Assembly (NCBI GenBank): GCA_020853995.1
Contig: JADYXV010000286.1
Span: 1-23,072 of the forward strand
Reading direction: 5' to 3'
DNA from: Novosphingobium sp.
Lineage (GTDB): Bacteria > Pseudomonadota > Alphaproteobacteria > Sphingomonadales > Sphingomonadaceae
Length of the DNA: 23,072 bases
Part shown: positions 8,014 to 14,399 of the stretch, in pieces
Numbering within the stretch: the stretch's first letter is position 1
Layout: every line of letters starts with the position of its first letter
Program-made: the position numbers and the translations under genes
Notes under the pieces: model-generated
Database searches by the model: none
What the model was told of the DNA's origin: nothing
What the model saw: the letters and a program-made list of their open reading frames with translations, nothing else

Positions 8014-8048
8014 AAAAAAAGGTCCCCGCCGTTTCCGACGAGGACCTT
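8014..8048 (-). terminator. Rho-independent terminator of the candidate small RNA (and of the Crp/Fnr gene)
   Basis: Read on the minus strand, AAGGTCC (8048-8042) and GGACCTT (8025-8019) form a 7-bp stem that runs into seven T (8020-8014). The region between can pair further with internal CG steps. It is the only terminator on the minus strand after the Crp/Fnr stop at 8184, so it may serve both transcripts. Confidence 0.8.
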
Positions 8049-8100
8049 CGGGATCGTATCACCACCGCTTGGACGGGAGGGGGGGTCTCGGTGATGACAT
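8014..8100 (-). ncRNA. Candidate sigma-EcfG-dependent small RNA with C-rich loop (GsrN-like in design)
   Basis: No known gene name is assigned. A perfect stress promoter on the minus strand (8107-8131) predicts a start near 8100, and an intrinsic terminator ends at 8014, giving about 87 nt. From the 5' end the RNA shows ATCACC (8095-8090) pairing with GGTGAT (8063-8058) around a loop of about 26 nt. The loop holds seven C, a T and three C (8085-8075), an anti-Shine-Dalgarno-like sequence. A 9-nt linker then leads to the terminator stem. Caulobacter GsrN, a stress-sigma-dependent small RNA, also uses a C-rich loop to pair with targets such as katG mRNA. The likeness here is in design and context, not proven homology. 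Alternatives are a tiny ORF or just the end of the crp transcript, since crp is transcribed through the region on the same strand. Confidence 0.6.
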
Positions 8101-8106
8101 AGAGAA

Positions 8107-8131
8107 AACGAGTTTCCGGGTTTGCAGTTCC
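8107..8131 (-). promoter_or_regulatory. Sigma-EcfG promoter with no protein gene behind it
   Basis: On the minus strand GGAAC (8131-8127), a 16-bp spacer and CGTT (8110-8107) match the general stress consensus fully. It lies in the 250-bp stretch between the first response regulator gene and the Crp/Fnr gene and points into a structured, terminated region rather than an ORF. Confidence 0.7.
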
Positions 8132-8183
8132 CGCACCGTTGAAAATTTTTTCTCATTGTTTTTCAGATAATAAGCTATCTCAG

Positions 8184-8954
8184 CTAGATATAGGGCCTCG
8201 GCAAACGGAACGAGTTGCCGTCAATTCCTGCAAATTGCCGCGCTGATTCCAGATCGGGAATGCTGATCGAATTGACGGTCCAGTCCACCAGTTGCAACCG
8301 GCGCAGCGCCTGCAAGGTGCGGTTGGTGTGCACGAGTGATAGGCCGAGCATATCGGCAATCTGGCCCTGTGTGACGGTAATGGTCAGGACTCCGTCAGGC
8401 GCAAGGCCGGTATCATGCGCCCTCTGCACCAGAAAGACCGCAAGTGCGGCCATGCGTTCGCGGGCATTGCGCTGCCCCAGCGAGACAATATGTTCTTCAA
8501 GCGCGGCCTCTTCGTGCGCGGCCAGCCAGGTCATGTCGAAAGCCAGACGCGGCTGGCTGGCGACCATGTCGAAAAAGCGATCGCGCGCGAATACGCATAG
8601 CGTGACCGATGTGACCGCCTCGACCGCATGACTCATCTCGCCATCCAGCGCAGCCTGTAGCCCCAGAAAATCGCCGGGGAACATGAAGTTGATCACTTGC
8701 CGCCGGCCATCCTCAAGCAAGCGCGTGCGCATCAGCACGCCGCTCAACACCGTATAAAGGTGCTTGGGCCGCGAGCCTTGATCAAACACCTGCTCGCCCC
8801 GGACAAAACGTGCCTCCCCTTGCCGGAATGCCGCGATCCAGTGTCGCAGATCGGCAGGCGGCTGGCGCAGACCGTCACAGGCGATCAGTGGACAGGCTTC
8901 GCATCGCAGCTGGCTTTCCGGATAAGCCCCGCCATTGTCGCTATTCTGCTGCAG
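8184..8954 (-). CDS. Crp/Fnr family transcriptional regulator with N-terminal Cys motif; start unclear
   Basis: This is a one-component regulator with an N-terminal beta-roll sensor and a C-terminal winged-helix DNA-binding domain. The conserved frame begins with RCEACPLIACDGL (Cys codons near 8901-8903, 8892-8894 and 8877-8879), a CxxCPxxxC cluster as in many Fnr-like proteins. The beta-roll follows (RFVRGEQVFDQG, FMFPGDFLGLQAAL), then a long dimer helix, and the helix-turn-helix TQGQIADMLGLSLVHTNRTLQALRR. The frame is open up to 9023 but holds no ATG, GTG or TTG above GTG 8789. Starting there would cut off the Cys motif and the first strand of the beta-roll. I therefore extend to CTG 8954 (256 residues, preceded by GGGGGA); this start is provisional. 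Whether it binds a nucleotide, an Fe-S cluster or another signal is unknown. Confidence 0.78.
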   Translation of the reverse strand: MQQNSDNGGAYPESQLRCEACPLIACDGLRQPPADLRHWIAAFRQGEARFVRGEQVFDQGSRPKHLYTVLSGVLMRTRLLEDGRRQVINFMFPGDFLGLQAALDGEMSHAVEAVTSVTLCVFARDRFFDMVASQPRLAFDMTWLAAHEEAALEEHIVSLGQRNARERMAALAVFLVQRAHDTGLAPDGVLTITVTQGQIADMLGLSLVHTNRTLQALRRLQLVDWTVNSISIPDLESARQFAGIDGNSFRLPRPYI

Positions 8955-9091
8955 TATTCCCCCACACCATGGTCTGGTTCCGTCCCCGGAAACGCAAACA
9001 CGGTTGCCCGGACCGCCGCTATGTCAAATGACAGCGTTAGTTCACTGAATGTCTCGTATTGCACGCACGAATTATAGGGACGAGCGGGAAC

Positions 9092-9457
9092 GTGTTGAAT
9101 AGCGAAACAAATGCGCCGCTTATTCTGGTTGTTGAAGATAGCGTGCTGGTTGCCATGGCTATCGAGGACGCTTTGGAGACGCGCGGGTTTGCCGTGATGG
9201 TAGCTTCCACTTTGGCAGGTGCGCGTGAATTGGTGAAGCAGCGCAAGCCAACTGCCGCGCTGCTCGATCTGCAATTGCCCGATGACATCTCTCTCGACCT
9301 TGCGCTGGAATTGCACAAGCTGGGTTGCGCAGTGGCGATCAGTTCCGGGTTTGAACGCAATTCCATCCCCGAAGGATATGAATTTGCAGCGCAATTTCAC
9401 AAGCCGGTGTCATCCGACATTCTGGCGGAATGGGCAGGCCTCATCGCAGTCTGTTAA
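9092..9457 (+). CDS. Single-domain response regulator
   Basis: The 121-residue receiver domain has no output domain. Landmarks are VVEDSVLVAMAIEDAL (acidic pocket), phosphoacceptor Asp in ALLDLQLPDD (about residue 59), Ser-Ser in AVAISSGFE instead of the usual Thr (about 84-85), and Lys in FHKPV (about 104). The pattern GCAVAISSGFERNSIPEGY followed by the HKP motif resembles the FATGUY-type regulators (SdrG-like), although Thr is replaced by Ser. The start is not firm: GTG 9092 and TTG 9095 are adjacent candidates with AGGGA (9076-9080) upstream, and TTG 9059 is possible. It is divergent from the Crp/Fnr gene and 85 bp before phyR. Unlike the first regulator gene, no stress promoter is visible before it. 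It probably exchanges phosphate with HisKA_2 kinases of the stress network (inference). Confidence 0.82.
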   Translation: MLNSETNAPLILVVEDSVLVAMAIEDALETRGFAVMVASTLAGARELVKQRKPTAALLDLQLPDDISLDLALELHKLGCAVAISSGFERNSIPEGYEFAAQFHKPVSSDILAEWAGLIAVC

Positions 9458-9483
9458 TTTGTGAAAAGCCTTGCCCGATGCCG

Positions 9484-9509
9484 GGAACCGGACAACAGTT
9501 TCGCGCGTT
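9484..9509 (+). promoter_or_regulatory. Sigma-EcfG promoter of phyR
   Basis: GGAAC (9484-9488), a 17-bp spacer and CGTT (9506-9509) lie 33 bp before the phyR start codon. It fits the known positive feedback in which the stress sigma factor raises PhyR. Confidence 0.82.
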
Positions 9510-9542
9510 GAGCCGCACGATACTGTCCGGGAAGGGGTTTGA

Positions 9543-10340
9543 ATGTCTCTTGGAACCAAGGTTGCCAATCAACTGCCATATCTGCGCCGTTATGCACGCG
9601 CGTTGACAGGCAGCCAGACTGCGGGCGATTCATTTGTCCGCGCCACGCTTGAAGCCGCACTTGCCGATAACGCCTTGCGCGAATTGATCGGCGAAGGCCG
9701 GCCACAGCTTTATCATGCGTTCAACCGCGTCTGGTCCACCGCCTATGTCGATACGGTTGACCGTTCGTCAGGCTTGCTTGGCCAGCATGAGGCCGCTGCG
9801 CAAGAACGGCTGGCCGCGATGACACCTGCAAACCGGCAAGCGCTGCTGCTGACCACGCTGGAAGATTTCAGCATCCACGACGCAGCCTACATCATGGAAC
9901 GCACTCCTGATGAAGTTGAAGGGCTGGTGCAGGATGCCGTCGCCGAAATTGACCGGGAATCCGCAACGTCGGTCCTGATCATCGAGGACGAGCCGCTGAT
10001 CTCGATGCAGCTCGAAGACCTCGTGCGGTCTTTGGGGCATGATGTTTGCGGTATGGCGGCGACGCGGTCGCAGGCTCTTGAAATCGTATCGCGAGAAAAG
10101 CCGGGCCTTGTTCTGGCAGACATCCAGCTGGCAGACGGCAGTTCGGGATTGGACGCGGTGGAAGACATCTTGCAGATGGGTTCCGTGCCGGTGATCTTCA
10201 TTACCGCCTATCCCGAACGCCTGCTGACAGGGGACCGGCCAGAGCCGACCTATCTTGTGACCAAGCCGTTTCAGGAACAGACGGTGCGCACCGCGATCAG
10301 CCAGGCGCTGTTTTTCGGATCAAGTCGCCCGCTCGACTGA
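9543..10340 (+). CDS. phyR: General stress response anti-anti-sigma factor / response regulator PhyR
   Basis: PhyR joins a degenerate ECF sigma-like domain to a receiver. When phosphorylated, the sigma-like part is released and binds the anti-sigma factor NepR, freeing EcfG. Here residues 1-140 are sigma-like (LPYLRRYARALTGSQTAGD as region 2; MTPANRQALLLTTLEDFSIHDAAYIMERTPDEVEGLVQDA as region 4). Residues 142-260 are the receiver, with Glu-Asp in LIIEDEP (148-149), phosphoacceptor Asp193 in VLADIQLADG, Thr221 in FITAYP and Lys241 in TKPF. At 265 residues it has the usual PhyR length. ATG 9543 follows GGAAGGGG closely. A stress promoter stands upstream. It is convergent with the kinase gene next to it, which is its likely partner. 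Confidence 0.97.
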   Translation: MSLGTKVANQLPYLRRYARALTGSQTAGDSFVRATLEAALADNALRELIGEGRPQLYHAFNRVWSTAYVDTVDRSSGLLGQHEAAAQERLAAMTPANRQALLLTTLEDFSIHDAAYIMERTPDEVEGLVQDAVAEIDRESATSVLIIEDEPLISMQLEDLVRSLGHDVCGMAATRSQALEIVSREKPGLVLADIQLADGSSGLDAVEDILQMGSVPVIFITAYPERLLTGDRPEPTYLVTKPFQEQTVRTAISQALFFGSSRPLD

Positions 10341-10361
10341 ATTCAACCTTTGCAATCCCCT

Positions 10362-10389
10362 CAAGGCCGCGCCGTCAGGTGCGGCCTTG
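10362..10389. terminator. Stem-loop between convergent phyR and kinase genes
   Basis: CAAGGCCGC (10362-10370) and GCGGCCTTG (10381-10389) form a perfect 9-bp stem with a 10-nt loop that contains the kinase stop codon. No T tract follows on either strand, so it may be a shared, weak or Rho-assisted terminator. Confidence 0.45.
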
Positions 10390-12045
10390 TCGCATGGTGA
10401 AGCCATCGCGGCGGCGCACGGGGATCAACAATGTGCAGCGCACGCCTTCGGGATCGAAACGCAGATCGACCGGATTGCGCAATTCGTGCGCGACGATCTT
10501 TTCGATCAGTTCGGTACCGAAGCCGCGCTTGCGCTTTTGCTGCGCATCAATTTCTGGCCCGCCGGATTCGGCCCATTCAATCCGAGCAAGATTTTCGCCG
10601 GCGATTTCCCAATGGATGGAAACGCGGCCGTCTTCGACGCTGAGCGCGCCGTATTTGGCGGCATTTGTCGCAAGTTCGTGAATGGCAAGGCCGAGCGAGA
10701 GGGCGTCATTGGGCGCCAGTTCCACATCCGGTCCGTCCATAGTCAGATGACGCTGCACATCGAGGGCATAGGGAGCAAGTTCGGCGCGAATGACCAGCGC
10801 AATGGGTGTTGTGCCCCAATCAGATTGCGTAAGCAGATCATGCGTTGCCGAAAGCGCCCGGATGCGTCCTTCAAGGCTGTCGGCAAATTCGGGCAGCGTG
10901 GTGGCGCGGCGCCGCGTCAGAGAAATGATAGACAGCACATTGGCCAGGGTATTCTTCACGCGATGGTTCAGTTCACGCGTCAGAGAATTGCGGATCGAGG
11001 ACTGTTGTTCGAACCAGGCCAGCGCAATGCGGTCTTCGGCGGCCTGTTGCGTCAGCAAGCGTGCCAGCACCAACAATAGTGTGGCGACAAGCAAACCGAA
11101 CAGCAAGGTCATGCCGGACATGGTCGAGAAAATGGGCGAGTCCGGGGCCTCGACCTCGACCATGAAGCGGTGACCGGCGATATCCACCGGGCGGCGCACC
11201 GTCTGGCCGGACTTTTCCATCGGTGCAATGCTGGCCATCAGCGAAAGACCGGCGGGCGTCACATCGTAAAATCGCACGCCAGCCCCATCGATGCGCGCTG
11301 TGTCGACAGATGCCTCCAAAAAAGTCTGCGCATCGAATGGCGAATAGACAAAGCCCTTGAGAGGATAGCGGCCACCTGTGGGCTGCAGTGCATAGACGGG
11401 CATGTAAACGAGAAAACCTGCAGGGGCACTTGGCCGCGCTTCCTGCGCCAGCACGACCCGGCCGGACGCAGTAGGCTGACCGCTGCGCTCCGCCAGGTTC
11501 ATGGCGGTACGGCGCGTGGCTTCGGAATACATGTCAAAGCCGATTGCCCGCCGGTTGCGATCTGAGTCAGGTTCAAGAAACATGACCGGGACGACAGAGG
11601 CCGTTCCCGAATCCGGTACAGGCCGAACTGCGAAACCGGGTTTGTTGCCTGCCCGCATGATCCGTTCCACCATCGGAATGTCGGACCTGTCTATCTTCAA
11701 TGACCAGCCAATCCCGTCGGAACCGACAAAGCGGCCTTCAAGATGCAATTGCCGGATGAACGTGCGAAACAGCGGCGCCTCGACAATTTGCTGGGTCGCA
11801 AACAGTGCCGCGCTTGAGCGCAGATATGCGGTGTTGGTATTGCTCCGGCGTTCCAATCCTGACGCAACAGCTTGTGCTGTCTGGGCGAGCTGCGCGGTTT
11901 GCCGCTGATCCTCGGCGCGTTCGATGGCAAAGACGCTGAGCAACGCGACAGCCATGGTCATGCCGAAAATCCCCACCGGCACACCGCGCGGAAAGCGCTC
12001 GTACCAGCGTGGTTGCAGCTTCTTCATGGCAAGAAGCTTCTCCAT
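10375..12045 (-). CDS. CHASE-domain HisKA_2-type sensor histidine kinase of the general stress locus (PhyP/PhyK-like)
   Basis: The 556-residue membrane kinase has a first helix at about 22-41, a periplasmic CHASE sensor domain at about 50-300 (VGSDGIGWSL and IGFDMYSEATRRTAMNLAERSG are typical), a second helix at about 312-332, then HisKA_2 with ELNHRVKNTLANVLSII (phosphoacceptor His about 361) and an HATPase domain with IHELATNAAKYGAL and GFGTELIEKIV. It would sense a small ligand outside and set PhyR phosphorylation. Position between phyR and nepR-ecfG matches PhyP of Sphingomonas and GsrP of Erythrobacter, but the name rests on context only. ATG 12045 follows GGGAGGG (minus strand, 12064-12058); TTG 12057 and ATG 12027 are alternatives. 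A reverse stress promoter at 12155-12179 faces it. Confidence 0.9.
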   Translation of the reverse strand: MEKLLAMKKLQPRWYERFPRGVPVGIFGMTMAVALLSVFAIERAEDQRQTAQLAQTAQAVASGLERRSNTNTAYLRSSAALFATQQIVEAPLFRTFIRQLHLEGRFVGSDGIGWSLKIDRSDIPMVERIMRAGNKPGFAVRPVPDSGTASVVPVMFLEPDSDRNRRAIGFDMYSEATRRTAMNLAERSGQPTASGRVVLAQEARPSAPAGFLVYMPVYALQPTGGRYPLKGFVYSPFDAQTFLEASVDTARIDGAGVRFYDVTPAGLSLMASIAPMEKSGQTVRRPVDIAGHRFMVEVEAPDSPIFSTMSGMTLLFGLLVATLLLVLARLLTQQAAEDRIALAWFEQQSSIRNSLTRELNHRVKNTLANVLSIISLTRRRATTLPEFADSLEGRIRALSATHDLLTQSDWGTTPIALVIRAELAPYALDVQRHLTMDGPDVELAPNDALSLGLAIHELATNAAKYGALSVEDGRVSIHWEIAGENLARIEWAESGGPEIDAQQKRKRGFGTELIEKIVAHELRNPVDLRFDPEGVRCTLLIPVRRRDGFTMRQGRT

Positions 12046-12152
12046 CGCGCGCTTCAACCCTCCCTAATCCAAGAATCCGTCCGGAACAGTCGCGCTCCTT
12101 CCATTGAATCGATCATGCCGCAAAGGAATTACCTTTGTTACTCGGCAAAATG

Positions 12153-12179
12153 GGAACCGACAGCGACGCATATCGTTCC
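12153..12179. promoter_or_regulatory. Overlapping divergent sigma-EcfG promoters for nepR-ecfG (+) and the kinase gene (-)
   Basis: Plus strand: GGAAC (12153-12157), 16 bp, CGTT (12174-12177). Minus strand: GGAAC (12179-12175), 16 bp, GGTT (12158-12155). The two occupy the same 27 bp, so each -35 box overlaps the -10 box of the other. The plus copy is perfect; the minus copy has one mismatch in the -10. Polymerases could bind in only one direction at a time. Confidence 0.75.
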
Positions 12180-12294
12180 ACCTTCGAGAAACCATCGGCA
12201 ATAGTCCTATCCGGGCGCAGCCGATGGTGTAAATAAGCGCATCTGCCGCGCCGTTGCGGTCTGTTTTTCTAGATTGTCCCTGGAGGGGGAGGCG

Positions 12295-12480
12295 TTGTCA
12301 GAGCGAATGTCGAAAGAGAAGCCGATGAACGCCGGTCAAAAAAGCCGGAAGAGCGCAAAGCCGCGCTCACCTGAATGGGCAGACGGGCTCAAGCGGTTAT
12401 ACGACTCTGTCTTGGACGAGCCGTTGCCCGATACCTTTGCCCAGTTGCTGGATAAACTGGATGACCCCTCACATGGCTGA
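12295..12480 (+). CDS. nepR: Anti-sigma factor NepR
   Basis: NepR holds sigma-EcfG inactive until phosphorylated PhyR takes it away. The 61-residue protein has a basic unstructured N-terminus (KSRKSAKPRS) and the conserved family core GLKRLYDSVLDEPLPDTFAQLLDKLD, which folds into the two helices that wrap the sigma factor. TTG 12295 is chosen because GGAGG (12282-12286) lies 8 nt upstream; ATG 12307 would give 57 residues with a longer spacing. The purine-rich leader GGAGGGGG is perfectly complementary to the C-rich loop of the candidate small RNA at 8014-8100. The nepR stop overlaps or abuts the ecfG start region, the standard operon arrangement. Confidence 0.93.
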   Translation: MSERMSKEKPMNAGQKSRKSAKPRSPEWADGLKRLYDSVLDEPLPDTFAQLLDKLDDPSHG

Positions 12481-12487
12481 GGCAGAC

Positions 12488-13081
12488 ATGTCGCCGCGCC
12501 CGGCGATCGATCCTGTTGCGTTCAAACGCGAATTGACCGGAGTGATCCCGCACTTGCGTGCTTTTGCGCGCGGCCTGTGCGGCCGTCCCGATCTGGCCGA
12601 TGACCTTGTGCAGGAAACCCTGCTGAAGGCTTGGGCTGCGCAAGAACGGTTTGAACCCGGCACGTCGATGCGCGCCTGGACATTCGTGATCCTGCGCAAT
12701 GCTTACCTTACAGACATGCGCCGCAACCGGTTCCGTGCAGACTATGACGAGACGGTTGCCGAGCGCATTCTGGTGGCACCAGCCGCGCAGGAAGGGCCGA
12801 TGCATCTTTCGGATATGCACCGCGCGCTGCTGACGCTGCCGCCTGAACGGCGCGAGGCATTGTTGCTCGTTGGCGCGGGCGGATTCAGCTATGAAGAAGC
12901 GGCCAAGATTTGCGGTTGTGCGGTTGGCACGATCAAAAGCCGCGTCGGACGCGCCCGTGCAGCACTCACCCTGATGATTGAAAATGGGCAGATCCCGCGT
13001 CGCAGCACGTCTGATGCGGTGGCACACACCGCCATCATGGGCGAACTGGACCATACCGTCCTGCACGGACACCAGAACTGA
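12488..13081 (+). CDS. ecfG: General stress response ECF sigma factor EcfG
   Basis: This 197-residue ECF sigma factor of the EcfG (ECF15) type directs RNA polymerase to GGAAC/CGTT promoters. Region 2 spans about 15-80 (HLRAFARGLCGRPDLADDLVQETLLKAWAA, then TSMRAWTFVILRNAYLTDMRR), region 4 about 108-158 (ALLTLPPERREALLLVGAGGFSYEEAAKICGCAVGTIKSRVGRAR). The very closely kept region 2 motif PDLADDLVQETLLKAW marks the family. ATG 12488 has GAGG 5 nt upstream (12479-12482), overlapping the nepR stop; ATG 12473, which overlaps nepR by 8 bp, is the alternative. It is co-transcribed with nepR from the stress promoter, forming a positive loop held in check by NepR. Confidence 0.96.
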   Translation: MSPRPAIDPVAFKRELTGVIPHLRAFARGLCGRPDLADDLVQETLLKAWAAQERFEPGTSMRAWTFVILRNAYLTDMRRNRFRADYDETVAERILVAPAAQEGPMHLSDMHRALLTLPPERREALLLVGAGGFSYEEAAKICGCAVGTIKSRVGRARAALTLMIENGQIPRRSTSDAVAHTAIMGELDHTVLHGHQN

Positions 13082-13179
13082 CAATCCGAAAGCGGGGCAT
13101 TCACGCCACGCTGTTTGCGAAATCGCCATGTCAGGCAAAAGCTCCACTTGAACACCAAGGTCTGGCAGTGAATGGAGAA

Positions 13180-13199
13180 TTGCGCGCTGAACCGCGCAA
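13180..13199 (+). other. Hairpin after ecfG
   Basis: TTGCGCG (13180-13186) and CGCGCAA (13193-13199) form a perfect 7-bp stem with a 6-nt loop, about 100 bp past the ecfG stop and just before the AI-2E transporter gene. Without a T tract it is at best a weak terminator. Confidence 0.35.
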
Positions 13200-13223
13200 C
13201 TCCCGCTTCGGAGCTATTGACCG

Positions 13224-14399
13224 TTGACGCAATCGATCGAGCCAGAACATGATTTTCCTCTGGCGCCCTCATTCGAGGTGACTGATCGTCGTGCACGTCT
13301 GCAATCGGCGATGGTCCTGCTCTTGGGACTGGGCTTGTTTCTGGCACTGCCGTTTGTGCTGTCCATCGGCTCGGTGGTTTTTCTGCCACCTGTCACGGCC
13401 ATGATCTTCACGATCATCGTATCGCCTCTGGCAGACCGTCTGACCCGGTGGGGCCTGCCCAACATGCTGGCATCGTTCATGGCAATCCTGGCGATGATCG
13501 CCATCGTTCTGCTCGCATTGCTGCTGATCCTGCAACCGGCCTATGTGATGGTCGATCAAGTCCCGTCATTGGCCCGGCAAGTGGCGCGGCGGTTCACCGA
13601 ATTGCGCGGCAACCTGTCGTGGATTGCCGACGTCAACCGCCAGCTCGCGCGGATCACGGGCAGCAGTTCCACCCGCGAAGTGGTTCTGGCCAGTCCTTCG
13701 GTTATCGAACAAGTCGCCATCGCGACGCCCAGCGTGATCCTCGAAGTCATCCTGACGCTGCTGATGACGTTCTTCATGATCGAATCGCGCATCAGGATGA
13801 AGCGGCGGATGGTGCTGGACCGCCATTCGTTCAACGCCTCGGTGCGCCTTGCGCGGGTGTTGCGCGATGTGCAGGAACGCGTCAGCAGCTATATCCTGAC
13901 CGTGGCCTTCGTGAATTTCGGTGTGGGCGTGATCGTGGCGACGGGAGCATGGGCCTTTGGCCTTAGCGCGCCGATCATGTGGGGCGGCCTCGCGTTCGTG
14001 CTCAACTTCCTGCCCTATATCGGCCCGCTGATGTTCATGGGACTGATCGGACTGGTCGGCCTTGGCACAGCCCCCAGTGTAGCGGTGGGCCTTATCCCGA
14101 TGCTGGCCTATCTGGGGTTGCATGCGATTGAATCAAACGTCGTCACGCCTGCCATTCTGGGCGCGCGGTTTACGCTGAACCCCGTCGCAATCCTGATTTC
14201 GATCAGCTATTTCTCGTGGATCTGGGGCGTATTGGGCGCGCTGCTCTCTGTGCCGATTTTGCTGACAATTGCCGCGCTGCTTGATCACATCGGCAAACCC
14301 AACCTTGTCGGGTTCATGTTTGGCGAGGCCCTGTTCGAGCCGGGCCGCCTCGCCGGGATGGACGAGGACGACCCGGCACATCAGGATCAGGCTGGATAA
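13224..14399 (+). CDS. AI-2E family transporter (PF01594-type membrane protein)
   Basis: The 391-residue integral membrane protein has the AI-2E/TqsA/PerM layout: two N-terminal helices (about 27-50 and 53-70), a third at 85-110, a soluble middle part (about 115-165), and a cluster of helices at 165-350 with the typical GGLAFVLNFLPYIGPLMFMGLIGLVGLG and HAIESNVVTPAILGARFTLNPVAILISISYFSWIWGVLGALLSVPIL. Members have been linked to export of autoinducer-2 or to Na+/H+ antiport; the substrate here cannot be told. TTG 13224 is supported by GGAG at 13210-13213. It follows ecfG after 142 bp without a visible stress promoter of its own, so read-through from nepR-ecfG is possible. Its 3' end overlaps sodB tail to tail by 13 bp. 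Confidence 0.88.
   Translation: MTQSIEPEHDFPLAPSFEVTDRRARLQSAMVLLLGLGLFLALPFVLSIGSVVFLPPVTAMIFTIIVSPLADRLTRWGLPNMLASFMAILAMIAIVLLALLLILQPAYVMVDQVPSLARQVARRFTELRGNLSWIADVNRQLARITGSSSTREVVLASPSVIEQVAIATPSVILEVILTLLMTFFMIESRIRMKRRMVLDRHSFNASVRLARVLRDVQERVSSYILTVAFVNFGVGVIVATGAWAFGLSAPIMWGGLAFVLNFLPYIGPLMFMGLIGLVGLGTAPSVAVGLIPMLAYLGLHAIESNVVTPAILGARFTLNPVAILISISYFSWIWGVLGALLSVPILLTIAALLDHIGKPNLVGFMFGEALFEPGRLAGMDEDDPAHQDQAG

Noticed and set aside
7929..8156. 75-residue minus-strand ORF across the candidate small RNA
   Set aside because: It begins upstream of the stress promoter, runs through the terminator into the response regulator gene, and has no motif or ribosome binding site; a structured RNA explains the region better.
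8977..9091. GGAAC elements at 8977-8981 (minus) and 9087-9091 (plus) as further stress promoters
   Set aside because: Neither has CGTT at 16-18 bp, and the second overlaps the start codon of the response regulator gene.
8885..9400. Minus-strand ORF of 171 residues over the second response regulator gene
   Set aside because: It covers a clear receiver-domain gene on the other strand and shows no recognisable motif. Its only use is an off-frame ATG (8935) relevant to the Crp/Fnr start question.
12082..12086. GGAAC upstream of the divergent stress promoter as a sixth stress promoter
   Set aside because: The sequence 16-18 bp downstream (TTGA) is not a -10 box.
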